A stretch of DNA of 64,000 nt. It comes from JBNAGF01 sp049801055. GTDB lineage: Bacteria; Pseudomonadota; Alphaproteobacteria; Rhodobacterales; Rhodobacteraceae. Shown one piece after another: positions 15,633 through 24,662 of the stretch; the first letter of the stretch is position 1; every line of letters starts with the position of its first letter. The translations under genes and the position numbers were made by a program. The DNA lies in assembly GCF_049801055.1 (NCBI RefSeq), contig NZ_JBNAGF010000003.1, positions 124,001 through 188,000 of the forward strand. Direction: 5' to 3'. The notes beneath the pieces are model-generated. The model was not told where the DNA came from and did no database searches. It was given only the letters and a program-made list of their open reading frames with translations.

Positions 15633-18617
15633 ATGGCATCATACAACACGCGTAGCCGGGATCCGCTGTTTGACAGCAACATGCAGGCTGCCATCGAGAG
15701 GCGGGGCAAAGAATTGATCGGAATATCCCTGATCATTCTGGGCTGCGCAGCTGCTGCGATGATTGCATCTTACTCGCCGGATGATCCGAACTGGATGGTG
15801 TCAACCGACGCTCCGGTGCAAAACTGGATGGGGCGGATCGGGGCGTCTTTGGCTGCACCGCTGTTTATGATCGTCGGGTGGGGCAGCTGGGCAATTGCAT
15901 TGGTCCTGATCGCCTGGGGATTGCGCTTTGCGTTGCACTGGGGCGAGGACCGGGCCATGGGTCGCCTGATTTTTGCACCGATCTGGATCGCCGTCGTTTC
16001 GATCTATGCCGCGACCTTGGTGCCTGATGAACTGTGGCGGGCCACTCACAGCTTTGGGTTGGGCGGTCTGTTCGGCGATACAGTCGTTGGAGCGTTTTTG
16101 ACATTGCTGCCAATCAGTTCGCATTTTGCGATCAAGCTTATTTCGCTGTTGATGGCGGTGGGTATGCTGGCCATGGGCATTTTCGTTCTTGGCTTCACCC
16201 GACCCGAGGTAGCGCGCGGTGCACGCTATGTGCTGGTTGCGGTCATTATGACCTACGGAATGATCGCCACCATGCTGGGGCGCGGCGCCAACGCAGCGGC
16301 AGCCGCAGCCCGGGCGAAGTCGGCATTGGTTGCCGAGCGTCGGGAGCTGGCCCGGCAACAGGCCGAGGCGGAGCATATTGCTGAGATGGCCGCCGCCGAA
16401 CAGGATTCCGTTGCGGTGTTCGAAGACCCAATCGGCTACGAGCAGGCACCAGAACAGCAACCTGCCGAGGAACGGGCTGGTTTCCTCAAGCGTATGCCTT
16501 CTCTCATTCGGCGTCCTGAACCGATGCCAGAACCTGAGCTTGTCGAACCCGTTCCGGTCGCTGGTCCCGATTACATGCCCGGCAGGGATCGGATCCAGTC
16601 AAAGATTGCTGCTGCCGTGCGCAGCCGCAAGGAAGCAAACGGAATGGTCGCACCCGAGCCCGATCCCTCGCGCCCGCTGACCAAGGGACGGGGGCACGGG
16701 CCGGTTCCGTTGGTCTTGGACACAAATTCAGACGTATCCGGAGCAGACCCGGTTGAAGCAGATGAGTTGGCATTGCCGCCGGAACCGCCGGTGATGGCGC
16801 CCAGATCCATGCCGCATGCGGCCTATGGAAGTGAACCTCCGGTGACAATGCAGCTCGCTCAGGAGGAGCCGCAAATCGAAGCCGCCGCCATTGAAACCCC
16901 GGCTGTGACAGACGCTCAGGTGCCGCAACAGGCGCCGACGCCGGTATCAACCGCTGGTGCTGCGCGACAGCCCGTGGCTGACATACCGGCTGCAGAACCG
17001 CGCAAACCGGTCGTGTCGCAACCTGCGCGCAAAGCCCCTCAACCCTCGCGGCGCGCAAAAGCGGAACAGCAACCGGCCTTGGCATTCGAGGAGAACGCGG
17101 CAGCCTACGAATTGCCGCCGTTGAACCTTTTGACCAACCCCACCGTGGTTCAGCGCCATCACCTTAGCGATGAAGCATTGGAAGAAAATGCGCGTATGCT
17201 CGAGAACGTTCTGGACGACTATGGCGTGAAGGGAGAGATCGTCAGCGTTCGTCCCGGCCCGGTGGTGACCATGTATGAGCTTGAACCAGCACCCGGTCTG
17301 AAAGCCTCGCGTGTTGTCGGACTGGCGGATGACATCGCGCGATCCATGGCGGCCCTTTCGGCGCGTGTGTCCACTGTGCCGGGCCGGTCTGTCATCGGGA
17401 TCGAACTGCCGAACGAGAATCGCGAAAAGGTGGTGCTGCGCGAGATCCTCGCCAGCCGTGATTTCGGTGACAGCAACATGAGCCTGCCTTTGGCGCTGGG
17501 CAAGAATATTGGTGGCGACAGCGTCGTGGCCAATCTTGCAAAGATGCCTCACCTGTTGATCGCGGGGACAACGGGTTCGGGCAAGTCGGTGGCGATCAAT
17601 ACCATGATCCTGTCGTTGCTTTACAAGCTGACGCCGGAAGAATGTCGCTTGATCATGATCGACCCAAAGATGCTGGAACTCAGCGTCTACGACGGGATTC
17701 CGCACCTTCTGTCTCCGGTAGTCACAGATCCAAAGAAGGCCGTAGTGGCGCTGAAGTGGGTCGTTGGCGAAATGGAAGACCGCTATCGCAAGATGTCCAA
17801 AATGGGTGTCCGCAATATCGAAGGCTTCAATGGACGTGTGCGTGAGGCGCTTGCCAAGGGTGAGATGTTCAGCCGAACGGTGCAAACAGGTTTTGACGAC
17901 GAAACCGGCGAACCGGTGTTCGAGACCGAGGAATTCGCCCCCGAGGCGTTGCCATATATCGTCGTTATCGTCGACGAGATGGCTGACCTGATGATGGTGG
18001 CCGGCAAGGAGATCGAAGCCTGCATCCAGCGTCTGGCCCAGATGGCACGCGCATCGGGTATTCACCTGATCATGGCCACGCAACGTCCTTCGGTCGACGT
18101 GATCACGGGAACCATCAAGGCGAACTTCCCGACGCGGATCTCTTTCCAGGTAACGTCAAAGGTCGATAGCCGAACCATCCTTGGTGAAATGGGTGCCGAG
18201 CAGCTGCTAGGCATGGGTGACATGCTGTACATGGCAGGTGGAGCCAAGATCACCCGTTGTCACGGTCCATTCGTGTCGGACGAAGAGGTCGAGGAGGTGG
18301 TCAATCACCTCAAGGCCTTTGGTCCGCCCGAATATGTTGGGGGTGTTGTCGAGGGGCCTGGCGACGACAAGGCCGACAACATCGACGCAGTTCTGGGGCT
18401 CAACACCGGAGGCAACACCGACGGCGAAGACGCGCTCTATGACACCGCTGTTCAGATCGTGATCAAGGATCGCAAGTGTTCGACTTCCTACATCCAGCGA
18501 AAACTGGCCATTGGTTACAACAAGGCGGCCCGCCTCGTTGAGCAAATGGAAGACCAGGGAGTGGTCTCTCCGGCAAACCATGTAGGCAAGCGCGAGATCC
18601 TCGTGCCGGAACAGTAA
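15633..18617 (+). CDS. ftsK: DNA translocase FtsK
   Basis: FtsK is a septum-anchored motor that pumps the terminus region of the chromosome and activates XerCD recombination. The 994-residue protein has an N-terminal membrane domain with about four to five helices (residues 30-210), a Pro/Ala/Glu-rich linker (about 225-500), the alpha-beta motor with Walker A GTTGSGKS near 645 and Walker B VIVDEMADL near 778, and a C-terminal gamma domain (CSTSYIQRKLAIGYNKAARL) for reading KOPS. All parts are intact. It is flanked by the aminotransferase upstream and lolA downstream. Confidence 0.98.
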   Translation: MASYNTRSRDPLFDSNMQAAIERRGKELIGISLIILGCAAAAMIASYSPDDPNWMVSTDAPVQNWMGRIGASLAAPLFMIVGWGSWAIALVLIAWGLRFALHWGEDRAMGRLIFAPIWIAVVSIYAATLVPDELWRATHSFGLGGLFGDTVVGAFLTLLPISSHFAIKLISLLMAVGMLAMGIFVLGFTRPEVARGARYVLVAVIMTYGMIATMLGRGANAAAAAARAKSALVAERRELARQQAEAEHIAEMAAAEQDSVAVFEDPIGYEQAPEQQPAEERAGFLKRMPSLIRRPEPMPEPELVEPVPVAGPDYMPGRDRIQSKIAAAVRSRKEANGMVAPEPDPSRPLTKGRGHGPVPLVLDTNSDVSGADPVEADELALPPEPPVMAPRSMPHAAYGSEPPVTMQLAQEEPQIEAAAIETPAVTDAQVPQQAPTPVSTAGAARQPVADIPAAEPRKPVVSQPARKAPQPSRRAKAEQQPALAFEENAAAYELPPLNLLTNPTVVQRHHLSDEALEENARMLENVLDDYGVKGEIVSVRPGPVVTMYELEPAPGLKASRVVGLADDIARSMAALSARVSTVPGRSVIGIELPNENREKVVLREILASRDFGDSNMSLPLALGKNIGGDSVVANLAKMPHLLIAGTTGSGKSVAINTMILSLLYKLTPEECRLIMIDPKMLELSVYDGIPHLLSPVVTDPKKAVVALKWVVGEMEDRYRKMSKMGVRNIEGFNGRVREALAKGEMFSRTVQTGFDDETGEPVFETEEFAPEALPYIVVIVDEMADLMMVAGKEIEACIQRLAQMARASGIHLIMATQRPSVDVITGTIKANFPTRISFQVTSKVDSRTILGEMGAEQLLGMGDMLYMAGGAKITRCHGPFVSDEEVEEVVNHLKAFGPPEYVGGVVEGPGDDKADNIDAVLGLNTGGNTDGEDALYDTAVQIVIKDRKCSTSYIQRKLAIGYNKAARLVEQMEDQGVVSPANHVGKREILVPEQ

Positions 18618-18699
18618 AGGGCAGGGCGGGAACCTGCCGTTATGCGATAACAACGATGGCTGGGGTTCATATCCCGGCCTCTTGTCTTATGTGGGGGAT

Positions 18700-19296
18700 A
18701 TGAAACAGCTTCTACTCGTCTTCGGCCTGATCGTCGCCGCGCCGTCCCTGTGGGCCGCGGAAAAACTGCCTTTGTCCGAGGTGTCGTCTTATCTGAACGG
18801 CATCAAGACAGCGCAGGGCACATTCACTCAGATCAACGATGATGGAACATTGTCCACTGGCACGTTGTTCCTGCAGCGCCCCGGTCGGATGCGGTTCGAA
18901 TATGATCCTCCGGAAAAGGCATTTGTCGTGGTTTCGGGCGGCACGGTTACCATTCGCGACATGAAGTCAAACATGCCCCCGGAGAGCTATCCGCTGCGGC
19001 GCACTCCGTTGTCGATCATTCTGGCCCGGAAGGTGGACCTGAGTCGGGCAAACATGGTGGTTGGCCACGGCTTTGACGGGACTGCGACAGTGGTGACCGC
19101 TCAGGATCCCGAGAACCCTGGTGCTGGACGCATTGACCTCAGCTTCACGTCGGACCCGGTCGAGCTGCGAAAATGGGTGGTACATGACAGCAGCGGCGGG
19201 CAGACCACAGTGATTCTGGGTGCTTTGAAAACAGGAGGCAACCTGAACGGCACATTGTTCCTGAACCCGGTGGATGACGGGCGCAACGACCGCTAG
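18700..19296 (+). CDS. lolA: Outer-membrane lipoprotein carrier protein LolA
   Basis: LolA is the periplasmic chaperone that ferries lipoproteins from LolCDE to the outer membrane. The start at 18700 (MKQLLLVFGLIVAAPSLWA) gives a typical signal peptide, with a GGGGG ribosome site upstream. The mature part has the family pattern VSSYLNGIKTAQGTFTQ, RPGRMRFEYDPPEKAFVVVSG, and KWVVHDSSGGQTTVIL. It is 198 residues in length. Its partner lipoproteins would include LptE and other lipobox proteins in this window. It is convergent with the transglycosylase gene, 21 bases apart. Confidence 0.95.
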   Translation: MKQLLLVFGLIVAAPSLWAAEKLPLSEVSSYLNGIKTAQGTFTQINDDGTLSTGTLFLQRPGRMRFEYDPPEKAFVVVSGGTVTIRDMKSNMPPESYPLRRTPLSIILARKVDLSRANMVVGHGFDGTATVVTAQDPENPGAGRIDLSFTSDPVELRKWVVHDSSGGQTTVILGALKTGGNLNGTLFLNPVDDGRNDR

Positions 19297-19317
19297 GTAG
19301 TCACCGCTACGCGGTGG

Positions 19318-19905
19318 TCATCTGATCCTGCTACAGGAAGAAAGTTGCCTGTCATAGGTAGCAGCCCGCGCTGCGACGCTGTCTGCCACCCTGACCAACC
19401 AGCTTTTGCTGCGATAGGAGCCGCGAGCATAGCCCGCATGCCCTTCGTGATAGGCAAGGTACTGGTTTCGGGCGTCATTCAGGGCGATGCCGTTCTTTTC
19501 ACGGGTCTTGTTCATGTACCAACCCATGAAATCCGAGGCGTCGGAAATGCGGTCCCGCTTGGCGCTTCGGCGGCGGGTTTCTTTCCGGTACTCGTCCCAT
19601 GTGCCGTCAAGCGCTTGGCTGTAGCCGAACGCGCTGCTCTGCCGCCCCATCGGGATTACGCCGAGAACAAACTTGTGGGGAGTGCGCGCATCCGCGCGAT
19701 AGCGGCTTTCCTGATAGATGGTCGCCATCTGCACATGCACGGGGACGCCCCACTTGCGCTCCGTCTTGCGGAACGCCTTGATGTAGTCCGGCCGCTGCTT
19801 GGCAATGCTGCAAGCATTGTCCAGATTTCGCGGCGGCGCCTTGTGGCCACCCCCGCAGGATGCCAGCACAAGTGCCAGAAAAATTGCGCAAAGAGATCTG
19901 CTCAT
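19318..19905 (-). CDS. Lytic-transglycosylase-like lipoprotein (SLT domain)
   Basis: This 195-residue predicted outer-membrane lipoprotein carries the lipobox LASC at Cys17. The body matches the small SLT/lysozyme-like fold: VQMATIYQESRYRADART supplies the catalytic Glu, then SAFGYSQALDGTWDEYRKE and YLAYHEGHAGYARGSY. Such enzymes cleave the MurNAc-GlcNAc bond to 1,6-anhydro-MurNAc. It may assist septal or envelope remodelling, but that role is inferred. It is monocistronic and convergent with lolA; its promoter would lie in the 252-base gap shared with hspQ. Confidence 0.88.
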   Translation of the reverse strand: MSRSLCAIFLALVLASCGGGHKAPPRNLDNACSIAKQRPDYIKAFRKTERKWGVPVHVQMATIYQESRYRADARTPHKFVLGVIPMGRQSSAFGYSQALDGTWDEYRKETRRRSAKRDRISDASDFMGWYMNKTREKNGIALNDARNQYLAYHEGHAGYARGSYRSKSWLVRVADSVAARAATYDRQLSSCSRIR

Positions 19906-20157
19906 CTGCCTCTTGCCTTTGTCTTGGGGTCATTTTGCCCCTTTTTGAGGGCAATCATACCCCATTTCTTAACCAGAGGAAATCACAATCAAGGGATCAA
20001 TAAAACAAGCAATTTCAGGGTGATTCAGTCCCTATATGGGGGTGGGGGAATGATGACTGTTACACGCGCGTTCACAGACTGTTTCCCCCGAAAGTGGCTG
20101 CAATCATTGGACAAAACGAGCCCGAAAAGTTACTAAGGTTTTAGGGGCGAAGGGGAA

Positions 20158-20484
20158 ATGTTGAAGACTCGTGCGAAATATCATCTGGGCCAGGTTGTCC
20201 GGCACAAGAAGCATCCCTTTCGTGGTGTGATCTTTGATGTCGACCCCGAGTTCTCAAACACCGAAGAGTGGTATCAGGCGATTCCTGAAGACAGCCGCCC
20301 GGTGAAAGAGCAGCCCTTCTATCATCTTCTGGCCGAAAACGATCAGAGCTATTACGTGGCTTATGTTTCGGAACAGAATCTCGTGGCCGATTACTCCGGA
20401 GAGCCGGTTGACCATCCCGATATTCCCGACATGTTCGGCCCGTTCTGTGACGGCAGCTATCCTCTGCACTTCACCCTGAACTGA
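20158..20484 (+). CDS. hspQ: Heat shock protein HspQ
   Basis: This 108-residue protein of the HspQ (YccV) family acts in enterobacteria as a heat-induced specificity factor for Lon and stabiliser of mutant DnaA. The family signature is complete: AKYHLGQVVRHKKHPFRGVIFDVDPEF, FYHLLAENDQSYYVAYVSEQNL and DMFGPFCDGSYPLHFTLN. The ribosome site is GGGGCGAAGGGG. The 252-base upstream gap, shared with the divergent transglycosylase gene, holds CCCTATAT at about 20029-20036, which could be a heat-shock-type -10 element, but I find no clean -35. Confidence 0.93.
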   Translation: MLKTRAKYHLGQVVRHKKHPFRGVIFDVDPEFSNTEEWYQAIPEDSRPVKEQPFYHLLAENDQSYYVAYVSEQNLVADYSGEPVDHPDIPDMFGPFCDGSYPLHFTLN

Positions 20485-20535
20485 CGGCACGCAAATTTTG
20501 GCGGTTTTTATCCGGTTGTGAACAGCAGTCCGGAA

Positions 20536-20576
20536 ACGTGGAGCAGGCAAGCGCCAAAGCACCTGCCTGCCAACGT
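20536..20576. terminator. Interrupted palindrome between convergent hspQ and ggt
   Basis: GCAGGCA (20543-20549) and TGCCTGC (20564-20570) pair perfectly around a 14-base loop. ACGT arms outside (20536-20539 and 20573-20576) extend the fold with an internal mismatch. There is no T run on either side, so it may be a transcript 3-prime end structure rather than a classical terminator. Confidence 0.4.
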
Positions 20577-20583
20577 GGCAAAT

Positions 20584-22155
20584 CTAGTAACCCAGAGCGC
20601 AGCCATCCTTTCGCGGATCGCTTGCACCTACGAGTACGCCATCTTCGCCAATGCGAATGGCCTGCGCCCCGCCAATGGGCGTTTCGGGTGTTTCGACGTT
20701 GTGGCCAAGATCGATCAACGCCTGTCTTGTGGCGTCCGAGTATCCAAGTTCGAGATTGAGAACTTGGCCTTCGGCGAAAGACCGAGGGGCGTCCAGCGCA
20801 TCCTGCGGACCCATCCCAAAATCTCTCAGGTTGGTGACTACCCGCGCATGGCCGTTGGATTGGTATTGGCCGCCCATCACTCCGAAAGGCATTGCAACGC
20901 GGCCGTTTTCGCGCAGCATTCCCGGAATGATGGTGTGCATGGGCCGCTTGCCGGGTCCAAACTCATTGGGATGACCTTGTTCCAGGGTGAACCCGGCGCC
21001 CCGGTTTTGAAGGAGAATGCCAAATTTCGGCGACGCCAGCCCTGATCCGAACCCGTGGAAGATTGAGTATATCAGCGATACTGCCATGCGGTCGCGGTCA
21101 ACCACCGTGATATAGACCGTATCCTTGTGAACGCTCTCGGTCAGGGGTGCAACCGGCCCCATCACCCGTTTCGGATCAATCCGAGCAGCCAACCGGGCCG
21201 CAGTTTCCGGCGCCAGCATATGCTCCAGACGGCTCGTATGGTCGCTGTCCGCGATGAATCGGTTACGTGCATCATAGGCGAGTTTGGTCGCTTCTGCTTC
21301 GATGTGGGCGCGCTCGGGGCCGAACGGATCCATTCCCGCAATGTCAAAATGAGACAGTATGTTGAGCAGGAGAATGGCCGTTGCACCCTGACCGTTGGGC
21401 GGATGCTCGACCAGTTCAACTCCTTTATAGGTGCCCGAGATTGGGTCTGTTTCATCGCAGCTTGCAGCCGCGAAATCTTCAAGATTGTGCCCGCCGCCCT
21501 TCAGGGCCGCCAACATGTCCTCGGCGACTTCGCCGGTGTAGAACGCGTCACGTCCTTGGGACGCGATCCGGCGCAACACTTCGGCTTGGCCTGGAGCCCT
21601 AAAGATCTGCCCGGTCTTTGGAACAGCCCCGTTCACAAGGTAATGGTCCCGTGCCGTGCCGGTTAGACACTCCGCGTCCTTGACCCAATCAAAGGCCACG
21701 CGTGGCGCGACCGGGATACCTTCATCGGCGTATTTGATCGACGGGGCAAGAAGAGCGTCAATTCCAAGAACCCCAACCGCGTCAGACAGGTGACAAAAGG
21801 CATCAATTGCGCCGGGGATCGTCACTGCATGAGCCTCGTGTTCCGGTATGGCGGAATGCCCGAGCGCCCTAAGGGCAGCCGAGTCCGCCGAAGCTGGCGC
21901 TCGGCCCGAACCATTCAGAGCGCGGATCGACTTGCCATCCGGTGCGGTATACAGAACGAAACAATCGCCGCCGATACCGGTCATCTGCGGCTCACAGATT
22001 CCCAGCAGGACGGCTCCCGCGATTGCCGCATCCATAGCGTTGCCGCCTCGTTTCAGCGTGTCGACTGCAACCTGTGCTGCAAGCGGGTGCGATGTCGCGC
22101 ACATACCATTCGTCGACAGAACCGCAGACCGACCCGGATAGTGAAAGTTTCGCAT
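20584..22155 (-). CDS. ggt: Gamma-glutamyltransferase family protein
   Basis: This Ntn hydrolase of 523 residues matches the GGT family: ATSHPLAAQVAVDTLKRGGNAMDAAIA, then EPQMTGIGGDCFVL, the autoprocessing Thr region ESVHKDTVYITVVDRD, and the Gly-rich part PGKRPMHTIIPGM and GVMGGQYQSNGH. It would cleave itself before the Thr to give large and small subunits, and act on gamma-glutamyl compounds such as glutathione or gamma-glutamyl amides. No signal peptide is seen, so it may be cytoplasmic like other members of this subgroup; true substrate unknown. The ribosome site is AAAGGAGG, which lies inside a hairpin. Confidence 0.92.
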   Translation of the reverse strand: MRNFHYPGRSAVLSTNGMCATSHPLAAQVAVDTLKRGGNAMDAAIAGAVLLGICEPQMTGIGGDCFVLYTAPDGKSIRALNGSGRAPASADSAALRALGHSAIPEHEAHAVTIPGAIDAFCHLSDAVGVLGIDALLAPSIKYADEGIPVAPRVAFDWVKDAECLTGTARDHYLVNGAVPKTGQIFRAPGQAEVLRRIASQGRDAFYTGEVAEDMLAALKGGGHNLEDFAAASCDETDPISGTYKGVELVEHPPNGQGATAILLLNILSHFDIAGMDPFGPERAHIEAEATKLAYDARNRFIADSDHTSRLEHMLAPETAARLAARIDPKRVMGPVAPLTESVHKDTVYITVVDRDRMAVSLIYSIFHGFGSGLASPKFGILLQNRGAGFTLEQGHPNEFGPGKRPMHTIIPGMLRENGRVAMPFGVMGGQYQSNGHARVVTNLRDFGMGPQDALDAPRSFAEGQVLNLELGYSDATRQALIDLGHNVETPETPIGGAQAIRIGEDGVLVGASDPRKDGCALGY

Positions 22156-22165
22156 GTTCTGTGTT

Positions 22166-22184
22166 CCTCCTTTTCAAGAGGAGG
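22166..22184 (-). promoter_or_regulatory. Hairpin sequestering the ggt Shine-Dalgarno site
   Basis: On the minus-strand mRNA, CCUCCU (22184-22179) can pair fully with AGGAGG (22171-22166) across a 7-base loop. The second arm is the ribosome site, 10 bases ahead of the ggt ATG (22155). This could make ggt translation dependent on temperature or on a factor that opens the stem. Confidence 0.45.
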
Positions 22185-22492
22185 GATACTTTGCTAGCGA
22201 GCGTGCCGCAAGGGCAGGCTAAGATGCTCCTGCCCGCTTACATTTTGAATTTTCTTGGAAAGAAGTTCCTCGACGCCACGCACTGGGTGGGGGCTGTGAA
22301 ACGCGGCGCCGAGGGAAGCTATTTGCAGCTACCATTCCCTTATGCCCTGAGATTCGGACATCAGTGCGGAGCGATTGGGGCGGTTTTACGGCAGGTTGCT
22401 AGATGCCTCTGACCTGCAAAATAGCCAGGAACTGGCCGCGCTGCGGGCTTGGAAAAATAAAATCGGTTCAGAATATCAAGTCCGGCCGTATC
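22185..22492. other. Intergenic region without a supported gene
   Basis: These 308 bases between ggt (starting at 22155, minus) and the downstream end of the anti-sigma-like gene hold short open frames only. One of them, with LLPAYILNFLGKKFLDATHWVG in translation across 22224-22290, has no similarity I recognise. Base composition appears more AT-rich than the neighbours. It must contain the ggt promoter; a remnant of an older gene is possible but not shown. Confidence 0.4.
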
Positions 22493-22942
22493 TCAGAGGT
22501 CAAAGGTCAGTTTCAACCGGTTATGTCCGAGATTGCGGCTGTAAGAAACATTCCTAGCGAGTTCACGGATCAAGAACCAGCCGAACCCGCCTTCGGGCAG
22601 GGTTCCCAAGGGTCCTGACAGATCGGCCGGTTTTCCCTGAGGTAGTCTTTCGTCCGGTAGGGGGGCGCCTTGATCCATGAGGGCAATCGACAAGCTGTCT
22701 GTAGCGATATGAAGGGAAATTCTGATCTCGCCGTTCTCTTGTTTGGCATAGGCGTGCTCGACGACATTGTTGATCGCCTCGGCTACCGCAATTTCGATAT
22801 CCACCGCCTTTGCAGGCCGCAGGCAAAGGGTTTCCAAGAACTCTGCAAACTCGGAGAGAACGCGGCGCGCTTCCAACTCGGTCGCCTGAAATCTCAAACT
22901 GAACCGATCTGCGTCGCTGTTTTGTCCCGGCACCTTGCACAC
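22493..22942 (-). CDS. Anti-sigma regulatory factor (RsbW-like ATP-binding protein)
   Basis: This 149-residue protein has a stand-alone GHKL/HATPase fold like RsbW or SpoIIAB: the N box is VAEAINNVVEHAYA, the G1-type part is ALMDQGAPLP and the later Gly-rich part is PEGGFGWFLIRELARNV. It would phosphorylate its STAS antagonist and hold a sigma factor or other partner. It begins with GTG at 22942, 15 bases after the stop of the STAS gene, with which it forms an operon. No sigma factor or PP2C phosphatase is adjacent. Confidence 0.9.
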   Translation of the reverse strand: MCKVPGQNSDADRFSLRFQATELEARRVLSEFAEFLETLCLRPAKAVDIEIAVAEAINNVVEHAYAKQENGEIRISLHIATDSLSIALMDQGAPLPDERLPQGKPADLSGPLGTLPEGGFGWFLIRELARNVSYSRNLGHNRLKLTFDL

Positions 22943-22957
22943 GGGGCGGTCTCCGGT

Positions 22958-23296
22958 TCAGTTGGGGTTGTCTTCCAAGGCTTCGTTGAGGGTGGCAAAT
23001 AGCCTGAACACCGTATCCATACGAGTTAGCCGAAAGACCTTTTCGACCATTGGCGTCAATCCCGCAAGATCAAGCCGGCGACCTTCGCCGAGCTGCTTCA
23101 TGGATGCCACAATCGCGCCAAGGCCACTCGAATCGATAAATGAAACTGACGACAGATCAAGTATGACACGGGCCGGGCTGCCGTCGGTCTGGTTGCGCAT
23201 GTCTTCCTTGAACTGAATTGCCATTGCCGCATCAATCCTGTCGGCATTGACAGTGATGATGCGTGAATCTGCTGTTTCGGTGCTGGTCAGGCTCAT
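22958..23296 (-). CDS. STAS-domain anti-sigma factor antagonist
   Basis: This is a SpoIIAA/RsbV-like antagonist of 112 residues. The STAS core is RVILDLSSVSFIDSSGLGAIVASMKQL, where one Ser of DSSGLG is the usual phosphorylation site of the partner kinase. The start at 23296 (MSLTSTET) is preceded by AAGGAGAG; the open frame extends upstream but without support. It lies just upstream of the RsbW-like gene and forms with it a partner-switch module. Confidence 0.93.
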   Translation of the reverse strand: MSLTSTETADSRIITVNADRIDAAMAIQFKEDMRNQTDGSPARVILDLSSVSFIDSSGLGAIVASMKQLGEGRRLDLAGLTPMVEKVFRLTRMDTVFRLFATLNEALEDNPN

Positions 23297-23391
23297 CGAA
23301 CTCTCCTTGCGCAAAAAAAAGTCTGTCCGAAGGCTAGACCGCAATCCTTACCATTCAGTATGCAGGCACCAAGACCAAGGAGGGGAAATTG

Positions 23392-24564
23392 ATGAAAGAC
23401 GTAGTTATCGCGGGATCCGCCAGAACGCCAATGGGTGGTTTCCAGGGGGTGTTCGACGGCGTAAGCGCTGCCGATCTTGGTGGTACAGCCATCCGTGCGG
23501 CGTTGGAAAACGCCGGGGCGGACACCGTAGATGAGGTTCTGATGGGCTGTGTTCTGCCTGCCGGGCAGGGGCAGGCACCTGCTCGCCAAGCTGGATTTGC
23601 CGGTGGTCTGGGCGAAGAGGTTCCGGCCACGACCCTCAACAAGATGTGCGGATCCGGCATGAAGGCGGCGATGATGGCATTCGATCAAATCGCTCTGGGC
23701 CACGCCGATACGATGATTGCTGGCGGCATGGAGAGTATGACCAATGCGCCTTACATCCTGCCCAAGATGCGTGGCGGCGCACGGATCGGGCATGGCCAGG
23801 TGATCGACCATATGTTCCTCGACGGTCTCGAGGATGCCTATGACAAGGGGCGGCTGATGGGCACTTTTGCCGAAGACTGCGCCGAGCATTACCAATTCAC
23901 TCGAGAGGCGCAGGACGAGTATGCCCTGAAATCGCTTTCCAACGCGCTGAACGCCCAAGAGACCGGTGCGTTCGACGGTGAGATTGCCGCCGTGACCGTA
24001 AAAACCCGCAAGGGTGAGGTCGTTACCAAAGCGGACGAGCAGCCCAAATCCGCCCGGCCCGAGAAAATTCCAACGCTCAAACCTGCGTTCAGAAAAGATG
24101 GTTCCGTGACCGCCGCAAATGCGTCTTCGATTTCGGACGGTGCGGCTGCGCTTGTCCTTGCGTCGGCCGAGGCGGCCCAGGCGAGCGGACTGTCTGTGCG
24201 TGCTCGAATTCTGGGTCACGCCAGCCACGCACAAGCACCGGGGTGGTTCACAACCGCGCCGGTTCCCGCCGCCAGAAAGCTGTTGGATCGGCTTGGCTGG
24301 TCCGTGAATGACGTCGACCTTTGGGAAGTCAACGAAGCCTTCGCCGTTGTGCCGATGGCCTTCATGCACGAAATGGGCGTTCCGCGCGAAAAGGTAAACG
24401 TCAATGGTGGTGCGTGTGCCTTGGGCCATCCGATCGGTGCTTCTGGTGCCCGGATCATGGTCACATTGCTCAACGCTTTGGAAAAGCGCGGTCTCAAACG
24501 CGGCATTGCGGCAATCTGCATTGGCGGTGGCGAAGGGACGGCAATTGCGATCGAACGCGCCTAG
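23392..24564 (+). CDS. Acetyl-CoA acetyltransferase (thiolase)
   Basis: This 390-residue thiolase joins or splits acyl-CoA: either acetoacetyl-CoA formation for polyhydroxybutyrate and ketone-body pathways or a beta-oxidation step. The acyl-accepting Cys is in LNKMCGSGMKA near residue 86; the other catalytic parts are WEVNEAFAVVPMA and NVNGGACALGHPIGASG, ending CIGGGEGTAIAIERA. The ATG at 23392 after AAGGAGGGG is preferred to the TTG three bases earlier. No other fatty-acid gene is next to it, so the direction in vivo is unclear. Confidence 0.93.
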   Translation: MKDVVIAGSARTPMGGFQGVFDGVSAADLGGTAIRAALENAGADTVDEVLMGCVLPAGQGQAPARQAGFAGGLGEEVPATTLNKMCGSGMKAAMMAFDQIALGHADTMIAGGMESMTNAPYILPKMRGGARIGHGQVIDHMFLDGLEDAYDKGRLMGTFAEDCAEHYQFTREAQDEYALKSLSNALNAQETGAFDGEIAAVTVKTRKGEVVTKADEQPKSARPEKIPTLKPAFRKDGSVTAANASSISDGAAALVLASAEAAQASGLSVRARILGHASHAQAPGWFTTAPVPAARKLLDRLGWSVNDVDLWEVNEAFAVVPMAFMHEMGVPREKVNVNGGACALGHPIGASGARIMVTLLNALEKRGLKRGIAAICIGGGEGTAIAIERA

Positions 24565-24615
24565 GCAACACAGTTTGTGTAAGAAGCCATTTGGTTGATT
24601 GATCCGATCCTTAAA

Positions 24616-24646
24616 CCGGGCACCTGCACAGTGCCCGGGTTGAATT
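24616..24646 (+). terminator. Probable Rho-independent terminator of the thiolase gene
   Basis: An 8-bp stem CCGGGCAC/GTGCCCGG (24616-24623 and 24631-24638) with a 7-base loop is followed by GTTGAATTTTTA. The T run is offset by five bases, which weakens it. It ends shortly before the next gene. Confidence 0.6.
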
Positions 24647-24662
24647 TTTAGGAAACAGCAGC

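Noticed and set aside
18618..18699. GGCAGG/CCTGCC hairpin between ftsK and lolA as a terminator
   Set aside because: It has no T tract after the stem and the genes are close; it may be chance.
22074..22412. Plus-strand frame with LLPAYILNFLGKKFLDATHWVG as a gene or pseudogene
   Set aside because: It overlaps the ggt start and its ribosome-site hairpin, has no known match and no clear start signal.
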